From contig CM067570.1 of the NCBI GenBank assembly GCA_034336665.1, positions 26,431,002-26,495,001 of the forward strand: 64,000 nucleotides of DNA. The letters run 5' to 3'. The position numbers were made by a program, and so were the translations under genes. The stretch comes from Luscinia megarhynchos. Lineage: Eukaryota; Chordata; Aves; Passeriformes; Turdidae. The notes below the pieces were generated by a model. That model saw only the letters and a program-made list of their open reading frames with translations, ran no database searches and had not been told where the DNA came from. Below are positions 49,401 to 63,126 of this stretch, one piece after another. Numbering within the stretch: the stretch's first letter is position 1; each line of letters starts with the position of its first letter.

Positions 49401-52400
49401 ACAAGTTATTTAGCTTCCACTCTTCTGACTCCTTCCCTAATTCTGCTGGTGGGGGAATGAGCAAGCAGTTGTGTGGTGTTTGGTGGCTGGCTGAGGTTAC
49501 ACCACAACATACTGTAACCCTTTAGACACAGGCTGTAGACCAAATCTCAGACTAAGCAGACCTTGCTGCACTTAGACTCCTCTGAAAAGCTAGGACATCT
49601 CACTGATGCTCACAACTCAACAGGAGGAACCAAAACCTGATTTTACTATAATCCATTGTAACAGATGATAGATTTTTTTTACTTGGATATTGCACTGGCA
49701 ATATTTAAATACTGTACTAGCAATAAATTTAATTGTTATCTTCCACATTCTCAGTTGTGCCTGGCCGAGAACCTTCTCTTGACTTTTACCTTTTTGTGAA
49801 AGAGCCTGTTTCTGCAGTTTTTAACTTCAGGATTATTAGGCTGAACAGATTAATAGACTACAGTACATATATCACAGTTTCTGCCAGCACTCAAACACAT
49901 TCAGCAGGATTCACAGGTCTTACCCAATCATTCCAGGTCCCTGTTGGGTTCTTCTTGATGATGGGCTGCAGGCGTTTCAAAAGAGTTTGGCAAGCATCCT
50001 GGTGAGAATCAGGAGAATGTATCACAAAATTAACACAGATACATCTGGTACTATTCAAGTTATGTCCTAGTTACTATTAAATTAGTATATGCTCTACTGT
50101 CATCTTAGTTTGAAAAGGTATTGCATGCAATGCCATATTAATTAGATAGACATAAAACTTCTAAATGGTTAAGTTACAACGGCTGGGATCTGTATGGATC
50201 AGTAGATTTCAACCATGAACAGATTTGTATGGGACTAGTTAGCTTGTTAGATGAAACAGAGATTTTGTCAAGTATAAGCCTTTTTGGCAAAGTCCAGATC
50301 ATATTCTGAAAACTCATAAGCACCACTACTAAGAAACTGTCAAGTCGTGTTTCTTCTTGGCCATCTCCAGCAGCATTATTGGCAATCCCAAACTTGATTT
50401 TCATGGGAACACTAGGGCCTAAAGTTTGGCAAATACATACCTCAAGGGATAGGGTATTTTTTTCAACTAAATACTATTCTTTACCTTCACAGCCATGCCA
50501 TTGACATCTGTCCCTGCAGATCCTACTGAGGCACATGCATTGGGAACAGTTGTTGTGCTTGTTTCGCAGAAGTGAATACATGACATGGGGATGTTCAATT
50601 CCCGACTAGCAACCTGTCCCAGGAATAACAACATATACTTTGTTTTAGAAACGATCTAAACACTCCAACAATCCCCCAGTATTTGCTAGAAGTCAGTAAT
50701 AGCAGGAAATATAAAAATTTTAGCAAATTCTCTTCCAATCTCCAGCTGAAATCATTCTGTCATTTGGTAGCACTAAGAAACAGAAAAGGACAATGCTCTA
50801 GCTTGTACTCAAACTCTGGACTGAGACTCTGAAGTCCAATACTCATTCCTGATTTTCCTGCTTACACCCTTGTAAGACTTAGAGCAAATGATGCAAGCCC
50901 AGGTCCCAAACTTTCATTGACTTGATAAATATCTTTACAGATCTGTCTCAGAATTATCCCGTAACCAAACAGGATCATAATGTTATCACCATGACTATAC
51001 CAATCTGCTTTTTTCACTATGGGTTTTATGGGATCAGCCCCCAGAAATTGTATTTCTAATAAGCCTCTTCACATGCTATTGGAAGAACAAAAACCAGTGT
51101 GTTTTTTTTTCTTTCTGCCTCGATGAACTTATGAAGGTACCTTTGCTTTCTAACTCTATCAATCTAAAGAAGTAGTGGCTATGCTGAAAAAGAAACTGTC
51201 CTGCTGGTATACTAACTAACAAAAAAGAAAACCTTCACACTATTTATCTGCATGACAGATAAAGCTCACAGCGGTATTTATTTAGATCATTTGTTACCTG
51301 GATCATTTTTGTATGAATACCCTGCCCCATTTCAATTCCACCATGTGTCAGAAGCACAGACCCATCAGTATAAATATGAACCAGTGCAGCAGCCTAAAAA
51401 AGAAAAAACAAAATCAAGATCAGACTAGTAAGAAATGTGTCGTATGTGGTGATTAAATTGAATAAAGAAAAGACAAAGTGTTTAACTGTATTTCAGTTTA
51501 TCTGTTTAGTACTTTTGGATAGAAGGCAAAATATGAAAGTCTACTTGCTGCTCTTCTCTATAATGAACTTCAAGAGAAAAATATACAAATCCTTAGTGGT
51601 CTGCTTTTTCTGTTAGTAGATCCTGAAACAAATCTACACATGGCAACAGAAGAAGCTGGAGAAAAACGCTTACTAGTGGCTCTAAGCACAATTTGCTGCA
51701 AGTTCCATTTTCTCTCTCATTGACATGTGAGAGCACTGGAGGTTTTTAAATGGCATAGGTTGAATTTCTAAATTAGATTTTCTTCCTGGACTCAGCTCAA
51801 AGTAGTGCTCTACACTACAAAGACCCTGTGACTTCAATGTTGAACAGAGACAGCCAGTTTGATATTACATCAGTCAGTAAATTAATTTTAAATTGATAGA
51901 ATGTTGTCTGTTTCAGAAGCACTGGACACCTACACTTAAAAAAATACAAGAACCAAAAATACTGCTGTCCTTTTTCACTTCCTTAACCTTAGCCCTTGAT
52001 GGCATCGAAGGATTTAAGTCTTTAAGAGCAGCATCCCATAGTACCTCCCTGGGCAGAAAGAGGAGGCTCAGAACTATTTCTGGAGTGGATAACTTATTCA
52101 ATGAACTTATTCAATTTTGCTACCAGTCTTCAAAATCTTTTTCTAAGTGTATTTGACTCACTTATTCCAACACTGCACCCCAACAGATGGGACTAGCCTT
52201 TAAGAAGGCAGGGCCCAAGCTGCCCGGATCCTGAAAACCAAACAGCTTTGATCTCAGCTTGAAAAGAGCTACAGGCTACTACAGCCTCTTCAGGGAACAA
52301 TCATCAGGAGGATGATAATTTTCCAGGAAAAGATAATATATTTGTTTTGTATCCTAAGATAAAATGACTGCAATCTTCTATGGATAAAATGCTTAGCTCA

Positions 52401-55400
52401 CTTACTCTTAATGAAACTCACCTGAGAAAGGTAAGGTGTGGCTAGTCCAAATGGAAATTTCATTGGTACAATGGCAATCCCTCTTTTCTTCCAGTAATTT
52501 TGTTTGTTAAATTCACTGATAGCTGTTCTCCTACTGCAGTATGCAGATTTCTCTATACATTCATTCCAACACCGTATTAAATTCTGTGGATCAAGTTTTT
52601 GTTTGAAGTGTGTCTGCTCATTCTTCTTATACATATTTATTTCCCTAATCTGAAAAATGAAATTACAGCTATCACACAATCCTGTTAAAGGCAAACTGAC
52701 CATCTGGGGGGACTAATAGACAACAAGAAGATGTCTTTTTTAACAATTACCAGTTTGTAAAACCATGCTATTCATTCAACAACCAGACATGGATTCACAC
52801 AAATATTAATTTCAGCACAAATTATCTTTAACTTAGAAAAGACTTGTTCAAACAAATTTATCTAAAGGTTTGTAACTTTCCAGTTCTACAGACTTCATTT
52901 CAGGAGAGAAGATGCCTTCACTTAGTCACCTTTTCTGGTGCTAAACCAGTTTTATCTGCAACGTCTGTTATCCAGGTTTCTGTCACCAGTCCTGACTGAG
53001 GAAAGCCAAAGCCTCGGAATGCTGTATTTGATGGCAAGTTTGTTTTGCAGGCATATGCCCAGCATCTCAGGTTGGGAATCTTGTATGCATTGTCCATTTT
53101 TAACAAGGATACTTCTGCTACCTGAAGCAGGGGAAAAACAGATCTAGTTTAAAGTCAGAACAGTGCTTCTTTCAAATTTACATTTAAATCTTCCTAATCT
53201 CTTATATAAAAGACCTTAACTTGAGACAATTAGTTGCAAAATTGAATTTCTGGTCATCACTGGTAGTAAGATTACTCATGCACGCATACAGACTTCATTA
53301 ATACATTTTTCATTCAATATATTAATTTTCAGGGGTTTTTTGATACAGAACACAGCTGATGCTACTTGTACTTGTTATCAGTTGTTAAGGATGTAATAGA
53401 TACGCCATTTTATGATTGATTTTGCTCCTACTTCAATACCAAAAGCCACACAAACTAAAAATAGGCAGATTAGATTTAAAGCAGGAGTAGCTATGAAAGG
53501 AACTGATGAAAGCATAGACCACATCCACACTTAAGGTATAGTTCCACCAGAAAGCATATGTACTGCAGTCTACGGTGTCTTCTGGTCCTTAAGCTTTTCA
53601 TTTAGAGGTTTTAAATGACAAACACAAAATCACATGAAGATGAAAAGCATATACTAGAGACCTCAAATTAGGCTTTAGGAGTCAGTATAAAAAAAAATTA
53701 AAAAATGGTTTGATGCCTGATGAAGAGGTCACTGTCTCTCTTCAGTGTTAAATAGATTTCTCAGAATGACAAATTTAAGCCTCAGTTATTCCTGCTAGGT
53801 CTAGTAGCTTCATTGAATCATTGTAGGACTTCATCTTAAGCCAGTTCTGACATGATCTGCATTAATGTACATGCTTCTAATAACAATCTTCTTCTAACCT
53901 AGGCTATTTTTTAGAACCAGTTTAGGCAGCAATACCACGGGCAGTTACACTGACAGATTTCAGGATGCAGAAAATACTCAAAGGTAGGGCAATGACAAGC
54001 AGATGAGCGGTAGTACAACAAACATTTCAGCTACAGCTAGAATAGCCTGTACAAACACAAATACCTAGTGATGATACCAAAGCAAGAAATGTTTTATACT
54101 TTGTAGGCGTGTAACTGAGGAACTAAGGTATACAGCACAATAAAGGATGACTCAGTACAGAAATCTACAGGGATAGCATCAGGAAAACTATCACTATGAA
54201 TTTTCTGAAGGCCAAGAAAGGTCTTCCCAGCCCTGAAAATGTAGACCTTCAGGCAGGGTCAAATGCAGGTAACTATGCATTTCAAAATGAATACATTGTT
54301 ACTTGAGATGCTCATTACAGAAAAACAAGCCTGAGAAAACATTCATGAAGTGGATGTGTAGGGCAATATAAGAAAGTAGTAAGATGCTTCACTAAATTTA
54401 ATAAGGAAAGGTTAACCTATTCAGTGTAGATTCTACCAATAACCCACAATCCCTGTATCAAAAGTCTGTATGATTAATAATACATGGGCAAGGGAATTTG
54501 GCTTCATAATTTTCCAGCTAATGATTCCTCCATATTGACAAGTTTGTCAGTATAAAATCCTTACCAGGACAGATTCATCGGGGGTACATCCTCCATTAAT
54601 ATAATATTTGGTATCCACAGCTGTGATCCTACCATCATTCATGAAGCCAACCTAGAAGGATCAACAGGACATTATTTAGAATTCAGCATTCATTTGTTTC
54701 AGAAGTGCTTGTACATTTTGAAAATTAACATAACGCACACATTTAGGGTCATACTGCACTATTAACTTCTGGGCAACATTCACTGAAACTATAGAAGGGC
54801 GAGAGAGAAAGAATGTTTCTAAGATACAGGCTTTCCCTCCTGGCATCTGTGATCTGTATAGGTACAACACAGAATAAGCAACATAAGCTCAATGGGAAAG
54901 GAAGAAGGAGTGGTTTCCTCTCTATTGCCTGAGATGGCTGACAAAAGCGTCACCTAGGAGTTTACTGAAGATAAAATAAAATTCCACTTTAATGGCAAGA
55001 GCATTTAATGTTTGGCAGATGGAGTATGACATTTATGTTTATTAATGAAAAAATGTTACCTTCATCTCACATCTCTCTTTTCACCTGTTGCCACTAACAG
55101 CTCCTGAATTCTCAACATGAGCTACAGCTTATTTTCAACTTTAGGGAAGCATTTTATAAAATCTCTCTTACTTTACCTATGTAGAATGTCATGCAACTTG
55201 CTTAGTATTAGCAGCTAAATTTGCAGCATCTTAGGCTGCAAGCTGTGAACTTTCACTGAGGTATGTTGAGCTGTTACCTAGTTAAATAAAGTAAGACCTC
55301 AGAGTCAGTTCAAACTGAAAGATGAGGAAGCTATAATCTTTAGCAAAGGCTGCACAACTTACATATAAGAAAACAAATGGCCCAGCTACAGACAATGAAA

Positions 55401-58400
55401 GACATGCATGAAGAATGTCAAGACTCCAGACCCTTAATATTACTATTGGTTTGTACTGTCATGTGAGGGATGGGGAACTTAGATTGTAAGGGTATAACTG
55501 TCCAGGCATAAACCCATTGTTCAGGATCCCCTCTTTGAAGGCTTCTTTGAGCTGTAGTGCTATTAAGAAAAGGTACTTTTAAAGAGAAATCTTTCAGCTC
55601 GTTGATTCAGCAGAAACTTGGATTTAAACCGCATTATGGTGGCTGGCATATGTAATTTATATGACAATGAGAAAAAGAAAGAAGGCATAAATTATCCTAA
55701 TGAATGACTGACAACAGTGCATAAGCAGGCAAGAGATTAATTTCCTCCATAGGGCAAGTTTTCTGCATGACACCGTTTCTGTGAAAAATTAGCTGCTTCT
55801 TTGTGTGAATCTAACCATATGGAGAGTTTAAAATAAAGTTCTGAAGAAGACTGACATAGGTTTGCTTCTTGTTCCCAGAAAGAAAGACAGAAAGAGCTAT
55901 AAAAGGAAAAAATATGAAGGAACTAGAAAAATAATAAAACTTGAAGAGACAGAGGTAGAGGCAGACAAAGGAGCTGTACACCAACTTTATTTCTTGGGTT
56001 CCTGGCTTGTAGTTTTGTTTTAAAATTGAATTGGTTATACCAATTTTCATTAATAGAACACATTACCCAGTAACACTGAAATACTTATTCACAGCATGTA
56101 GGTGGGTATTTTTTCCACTGAATTCTTGTGGCACTCACTTTATATTTAGCAATAAAGGGATGTCGTCCACCAATGATTACCATATCATCCTCTCGGCTCA
56201 GAATAAGACGGACGGCTCTGTTGGTTCTAAATCCAAAAAAGAAAAGTCATATTGCAATTAAAATAAAGGATGTGATTAATAAGAGAGCTATGGCTACTCA
56301 TCATGTATTCTGATCCAGCCATGCATATAAAAACATGCATTTAGATTAAACTTAACTTTAATAAGCTTGAACATATGCTTAACACTATGTCCAGAGTTCA
56401 TATTTCTCACATTTACAATCATGTCAGAATTTTCATTTCATCTTTTGAAAGCCAACAAGATAACTCAATGCAAACTACTCTTGAAGAAACTATTTCAGTG
56501 TTAAGTGTTCATCACCTCTTAGCTATTCAGAATCATACTGAAATAGAGTGTCTTGGAATGAAACCAAAATATGAATAACAATAAAAATATGAAAATTAGT
56601 CCAGAAATGCATGTACCATTTAAAATAATTACTTCAGAAAAAATGGACATAAGGTGTAAAATAAGGTACTAAGAATAAAAAAGATAGTTTAAACCATAAA
56701 AGAAATATTATATTTAGCATGACCTGTTAATAAAAAACACAGATCATGTGGCCAAAAATAATCAAGAGCAAATTTTATACCAGTGACAGTAGAAATAACA
56801 CAAACCTATTGAGCTAAGATGACAAGATCATTTTGGGTGACAGGATGTAGCCTGATGTGAATTCTGCAGCAAAACAGTTATAAAGGAGTTTAATATGGCC
56901 TGACAGCTAATTGCTAATATTAGCCTGCCAATTTTGGAAGATAGGGGATGGAGCTTTATGTGTTAATGTTCTTAAACTAATTAAAGCACTATAGAAAAAG
57001 CATAATACCTCATAGATTTAAGCTAATTTTGACTGGAACATGTTGAGGACTGAGCTTTTTCTTAAAAGCAGTTCCACTCATGAACTCTTCCTTGTGCATT
57101 CTGCTGTGTCAGTGAAGTTCACAGCTGGAGGGTTAATGTCATATTTTAATGTATGTACAAAGAATGTCTCAGAAGTTAGGGACTGGTCCTTTTGAGTATT
57201 TCTAGCTTATACTAATACCAATACTAACTTCTTGCGGCCTATTAATTTAGTTGAGGCTAGAGCTGCTTAACATAAGTTGTCCAACAAAACAAAACAAAGA
57301 AATGCACAAAGAAATTTTGCAGTCTTGCAAAATGTGAAGTCAGGATTGTATGACTTTTTGACTAGCAGCTTTGGGAAAGGAGAAAGCATTTTAGACTAAA
57401 TGGAAAACTTGTTTGCTTCATTTTATTCATATGCAAACACACACATACTGCACCTTACTTGTTTGCTGCCACTGCAGCAACTGATGCCAGTAAGCCAGTT
57501 CTCAGGATTTTCCCACCAAAAGCTCCACCAACTCGTTTAACATGGCACATGATCCTGTTGGCTGGAACACCTAAACTCGCAGCTACCATCTCCTGTAAAA
57601 CAAGTTTTAATATTTTATGCCAACTCAAACTAAGCCCAAAAGCTAGGTTCTGAAATAAAAACTTTTCTAGAAAAGAGTTCCACAAATGTTCTACTCTTCT
57701 ATCAGATGAATATAACTTTTCGTTTACCTTAGGTTAAAAAGCAAAGAAAGAATAACAACAAACTCTCAACAGGGCTCTCATTGCAAATCTTTACACCATG
57801 CAAACTGCGAAAAGGCCATTGGCTGATGTGAAGAATAATACCCTTGAATTACATTATCTAAACAGGAAGAAGCTTCAGTTATAATACAAATGGATTAGTA
57901 CACAGCTTCTATTATTTTAATTACTTTAATTTTTATTTAAAATAAACCTATTTGCTTCTTAATAGTCTAAGGTCTCGCTAGTGTCAGAAATGTTTTTGCT
58001 TGAAATCATTTTTTCAAACAAAGTTCTTCATACTATTTGGCTATGGGCAATACAATAATAATGGAAATGATAAAAGGAGCTGAACTGGGCTTTGAACAAA
58101 AAATGGCAGTGTTGAGTCTGAAATACCATCAGTTTCATGCACTGTGGCTATTGCTATGCAGGCCACAAACCATGGCAGCTTTGTTTTGTCATTTACCATC
58201 ATGACACTGTCTAGAGGGTTAGAACACGCCTACTATGAAGACTGAAAGTCTTGGAGCTGCTCAGCCAGAAGACTCCAGGAGACTTTACTGAGGCCTTTCA
58301 AACTATAAAGGGGATTTACAAGAAACAGAGCAAGACTTTTTAGCAAAGGTTGTACTGACAGGACAAAGGGCTATGGTGTCAAACTAAAAGAGGGCAGGTC

Positions 58401-61400
58401 TAGACTGGATAAGAGAAAGAAACTTTTTGCAGTGAGGGCGGTGAGGCACGGGAACCGGGAATTTGCTTAGAGAACTTGTGGACACCTCATCACTGTGAGT
58501 GTTCAAGAGCACATTGGATGGGACTTTGAGAAATTTCATGCAGAGAAAGACAACCCTGTCCATGGCAGGGGTGTTACTAAATAGTCTTTAAAGGTTCCTT
58601 GAAACCCAAACCAATCTGTGATTATGAGACTGCTGCATGGAGTAGCAGTCTCACGTACAGCTATTAAGATTTGATCAGATCCTCAATAGGTTCTGACTCC
58701 GTAGGGAACTGATTGCTCCTCACTCCAGTGGAAAACTAACAGAGATGGAGGAGCCTCAGCACTCCACAGGCAGTTTTTTATGCCTACAATAGGGGGCTAT
58801 GAAGTAGTTTGTTCAAAGGGAGAGACTTATCCTGATAGTGTAGTGCTCAGTGTTTATCAGAACACAGCAGTACTACAAAGCAGCTGTTATTGGACAATCC
58901 AGGTGGGCAATTTCATGTTTCTATGGCTTCTGTTCCTACAGATTTGTAAAGCAAACTTTAAAAGCTCTATTGTCATAAGTTCAAACACTTTCTCTGAGAA
59001 TGCTCTGCATTACCTGAATAAATGCTGGATGCTGTGTTGACACATACAAATCCATTTCTTTATCCTCTCCTTTTGGAACAGCAAGCATACTCTGAGTCTC
59101 CATGTAAAAGTGTTTCTGTCCCCCAATGCAAATCTCCCCTGATCCAATAGGAAAAACACAAGTGTTATTGAGGGAAAAGGACAGAAGAAATGAACCAGAG
59201 AAGAACTAACAGCCCATTATCATGTAAAGTATGGCAATCTGTGCCAAATCCTCTGATACTTCTTGTGTGAAAGAGCAACATTTAAAATAAAAACACAAAT
59301 TAAAATCCTTGTAAGATTCAATTTGTCTTGTTCCAGTAGCATCACCAGAACTGGAAAGAGCAGAACACTAATGCCCACAACTGGTGACAACAATAAATGA
59401 AGCATAGCTAAGTTAAACAAAGCATGCACGTACTGGACCAGGTCAAGAAGAGGGCTACCAAGATCCTCAAGTGGCTGAACCACAGGATGAATGAGAAGAG
59501 ATTGAGAGAACTGGATTTATTCATCCATAAGAAGAAAAGGCTTAAGAAGAGATCTTATTGCTGTCTACAACTCTTTAATGGAAGGGTGTAGACAAGAGCA
59601 AGCCAGACTGTTCTCAGATACGCCCAATGGAAGTATAAGAGGCAATGAACACAATAAATTTCAGCTAGATATAAGAAGAATCAAAATCAGCATGAAAGCA
59701 GTGAAACACTGGAACAGGTGCCTATAGATGTTGCATAATCTCCACACTTGGAGGTATTAAAAACATGACTGGACATGGCCCTTAACAACCTGCTCTAACC
59801 AGACCTACTTTAAGTAGGAGGTTAGACTAAAAGACTCCTTTCAAACCTAACTATTCTGTAACTTTTTTCAAGAACAAATGATTCAAAAAACTTGAATGCA
59901 GTAGCAGAACAACAATACACTAGGTTTAGTCAAGATATCTTCCAAGTGACCAAGAGTTTTTTTCAGGCCTAATGACTATATGGAAAAAAGGCAGAACTGG
60001 GACTTGAAGAGCAGACAGCCAAACCCAAATATGGACAACCAAAAATTTCTCATCAAATGTATTCTACAGTTTACCTTCAATTATATTATCAACAGTTTCA
60101 AATGCCTCATCAACATTTCCTTGTTCTAATTTTCTTTCTGGCTGAAAGAACGAGTTGTGTTTTATAGCTTCCTGCAATGGAGAAAAAGAGAAATAGGGGG
60201 TTTAAGTATTTTTAAGATTCCCAGCTTGTTGCAGTATTTTAGTCTCAGGATTAACATTGCTGTCTTCAGAGACTGGAACCACCAGCTACCAAAGTCAATG
60301 AACAACTTTATTTCATCACTTTATTGTCATTGTTGAGTTTCTTTATCCAATATCAGCAATTCTTTCCTGATGCATCTTGTGTAACTGATGACAGCAGTTT
60401 CTGAAGGAAATGCATTCAGTTTATTCAACCTGTTTTTCCCTGTCATACACTCAGGAAGTGATCAAGACACCACAGAGTAAGAATGCAACTGCATCATCCA
60501 AAGAGTGATGCCAGTAGGAGGGGAAGAAGTCACAAGGACTAAGTAAAGGTGGAATCTATTTATAAATTAGCATTTGCTTTATTTCTAGTAAGATTTCATT
60601 GGAGTTTCAATTCTAATGAAATGTTAACAAAATTGTCAGCCTTTATTTATTTTTCTGTCAGAAAGACTGTTCCATTAGACCACACATAATTAAAACTAAA
60701 GTTTTAATTGTAAAAAGTCACTGTAAAGTGACTACCAGAACTAACGCTGATTGCCTCAAAGTGTGTCCTTTACTTCTTTTACTTCTCTTTAATCCAGGGT
60801 AAGTCCATATGTGACTCCCACATTACACCTCTAAAATGTTGTACGTGCCTAATACCTTTCCTTCATATTCCCCCAACAATTCCTACTGCTCCAGACTAGC
60901 TTTCAAGCTAGACAACAGATAAAAATGCTAGAGATAATCAGGAGCCGACTGCTAGCCACTATACACATGCCGACTAATCAGCTGGTATCTATAAAAAAAT
61001 TAGAAACCAGCATGTTCATTGCCTTTTCCTCACTGGGAACATTAGGAGAGTTTTGTTTTTTTTTCCATTCGAATGTTTATTTATTGCAAAACTTGTGAAA
61101 TCTTCATACTTTTGAAACTGTTGCCTATCACAAGTAGTCAAAATTGGACAAAAGGTTCAAAATTTATTTATGGGGAGATGCTTAGTCAGATGTTCAAATT
61201 AATCTCATTTCTTAAAAATCATATTTAAAAAGCAACTAAAGAGTGTCAACTGCTACTTCCATTAATTAAATAGGTAAAACAGTAAAAAAGCAGAAGAAAT
61301 TATTAGTACCTCAATTGTTAAAATTACTGGTTCCAGCATTTCATACTCAATCTTCACTTTTGCAGCTGCTTGTTTAGCATGAACATCTGAATCTGCAACC

Positions 61401-63126
61401 ACAGCACAGACAATCTGACCTACACAAATCACCTGTAAAATACATATCATGTAAGTATGTATCGCACAGAGAGTGGCAGGATAAAAGGCTGGAGAAAAAA
61501 CAGTTAAAATTAAGAAAACTGGTTGCAAAAAGATTGTAATTATACCTCATTTCTTGCAAATATAATCTCCGGATCATCAGAAAAATAAAACTCATTTGCA
61601 GCCGGCACATCTTGAGCTGTTATGACATCAAACACACCTGCTCCTTTTAGGGCCTCTGAGGTATCTATAGATCTAATTGGGATATGGGAAGAGAGAAGAG
61701 TAATTCATTAATTTTACAAACTGTTCACAGAGGAATGGAACACAATACAGAGGTATATTTCTTGCACTAACAAGTTCTACTCAGGCTCACACATCTTTTC
61801 GTCCTCTCTCTGGCATGCAGAAAAGTGCAGATAAGAGAGAATTTAAGATTCTACTAATCTGCTTCATTTTTAGGAGATAACTTAGATACAACAGGAAAAT
61901 CACTGGCCCATTAGATTGCTTGAACTGCATTGGTTTAATAAAAGTCACTGCACAATTATGATGCTACAACTACAACTTTCTAAGACCTCACAGTGTACAC
62001 ATATATTGCAAGATACAAATACTCATCTTCAGATGGAGGATTCATGTACACAGATATAGAAGAAATGACAAGACCAGTATAAATGGAGAAGGAATGGAAA
62101 TGTCTAGATGTAGAAGGATCAGAAGGAACAGCAGGTCTATAAGAATAGCATGTTTTGATAGCATCTAGTTCAGCAGGTCATCAGATCCCAGCACATGTAC
62201 AAGCATCTTCTTTGGACACCCAGATCAGGAGACAAAGGAGACTGAATAGATCCTAATGACTTGCAGAGATGGAGGTGATGTTACCTCTGTGATGGGACCA
62301 AAAAGAGGGCTGCCAAACCCAGCACTGACCTAAGAATAAGTGAGGAAATATGACAAGGGCTCTGTAGCTAGAAGCCCCAGTTCTATGTGTTGTGACAATT
62401 AACCCTGATTAGATCACTTGAATATGTCTTGGTGCCTAAATGTTGAACAAACTGCTAGAATAGGTGTATCTTGGCAGCATAAAAGCATGTGTGAAAACAG
62501 TTTTAAAGTAAAATCCTCTTCTCTACCCTTCTCTTCTGTAAGCCTCATATGAGCTTTGCCACCTTATTGCTGCAATGTTGCTGCACTATTTCCTACACTT
62601 TGGACAATCTTCTTCTTTCATGGTAGAGCTGAGTTTTAAAGCAGTGTTGGTAATACTGAATCTCAAAGTCTGCTTGCACTGCACAGCTGAGCACTTTGTG
62701 GAGGTAGCTAGGCTAGCTCTGGGCTGGTTTATGGGCCAGAAACAGTTCACCCTTACTAGTACAGTAAAATGGAGTGAGACACTTAAATCCTAACAAGCCC
62801 TTCTACCAGTGCAACAATAGTGCTTCCAGCATGGACTTGCCTGCAGGTATCATGTATGCTGTTCTGTACATGCATAACTCATTAATCTCTCTAAAAATCT
62901 CACGCAGCAATTCATGATAACACTTTCTTCAGGTCCTCTTTGAACACTTACACAATCTTAGCATGAGCTCTGGAACTAGTGACAGCAGCCAGAAAAAGCT
63001 CCCCATCCACAGAAGGAAGGTCATCAATGTAGACTGCTTCGCCAGTGGCATGCTTTATTCCAGACTGGTGCATAATGGGCCGTCCTACAGGGTCCTGGGG
63101 AGACTGGCTTGGCTCTACATCCTGTA
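43482..63126 (-). CDS. AOX1: Aldehyde oxidase (AOX1-like), 3' part: molybdopterin domain; 5' exons beyond the window
   Basis: Exons, minus strand, 5' to 3': 63126-62952, 61672-61546, 61432-61310, 60171-60075, 59138-59014, 57592-57459, 56226-56139, 54651-54565, 53121-52930, 52649-52422, 51393-51298, 50613-50485, 49998-49924, 48123-48071, 46596-46482, 45884-45819, 45231-45043, 44617-44450, and tentatively 43541-43482. The first 18 total 2267 nt (about 755 aa), in phase, with no stop. Motifs: [92 protein letters not shown], and [10 protein letters not shown] with the catalytic Glu. Xanthine dehydrogenase's substrate residues Glu (after GGK) and Arg (in MERAL) are Ile and Val here, so this is an aldehyde oxidase. 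AOX oxidises aldehydes and N-heterocycles in the cytosol with molybdenum cofactor, two 2Fe-2S clusters and FAD. The N-terminal 560 or so residues are off the right edge. AOX1 rather than another paralogue is inferred from position. Confidence 0.93.
48505..48692 (+). mobile_element. ERV LTR 3' tail fragment in an AOX intron
   Basis: CCTTTATCTTAACCCACAGACTTG, a pyrimidine-rich part, CACTGAGAAAGGGGGTGA, and AGTCCAGCCAAGGTCAAACCA resemble the R-U5 end of the avian LTR family whose fuller copy lies at 49050-49509. Only the end of the LTR remains. Borders are approximate. Confidence 0.5.
49050..49509 (+). mobile_element. Avian ERV solo LTR in an AOX intron, antisense to AOX
   Basis: Sequence typical of a common avian ERV LTR: CTGACCCCAACTGAGCAAAGGGATATTC, a TATA box (TATATAAAG, 49191-49199), TTTGTCTTCCCAAGTAACCATTA, GAGATGGCTGAACACCTGCCTGCCCATGG, an ATTAAA-type polyadenylation motif near 49377, and the ending GAGGTTACACCACAACA at 49509. 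No viral genes flank it, so it is a solo LTR. It lies between the AOX exons 49998-49924 and 48123-48071. The 5' border is approximate. Confidence 0.75.
58227..58628 (+). mobile_element. CR1 LINE 3' fragment in an AOX intron
   Basis: TATGAAGACTGAAAG, GGAGCTGCTCAGCC, TACTGACAGGACAAAGGGC, AAACTAAAAGAGGGCAG, GTGAGGCACGGGAAC, CATGGCAGGGGTGTTACTAAATAG and CCTTGAAACCCAAACC appear in CR1 order, plus orientation, 5'-truncated. It lies in the intron between exons 59138-59014 and 57592-57459. Confidence 0.85.
59425..59862 (+). mobile_element. Second, more diverged CR1 LINE 3' fragment
   Basis: TACTGGACCAGGTCAAGAAGAGGGCTACCAAGATCCTCAAG, then AAACACTGGAACAGGTGCC and CCTTTCAAACCTAACTATTCTG: the same CR1 plan, plus orientation, in the intron between exons 60171-60075 and 59138-59014. 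It is more diverged than the copy at 58227, so probably older or another subfamily. Confidence 0.78.
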
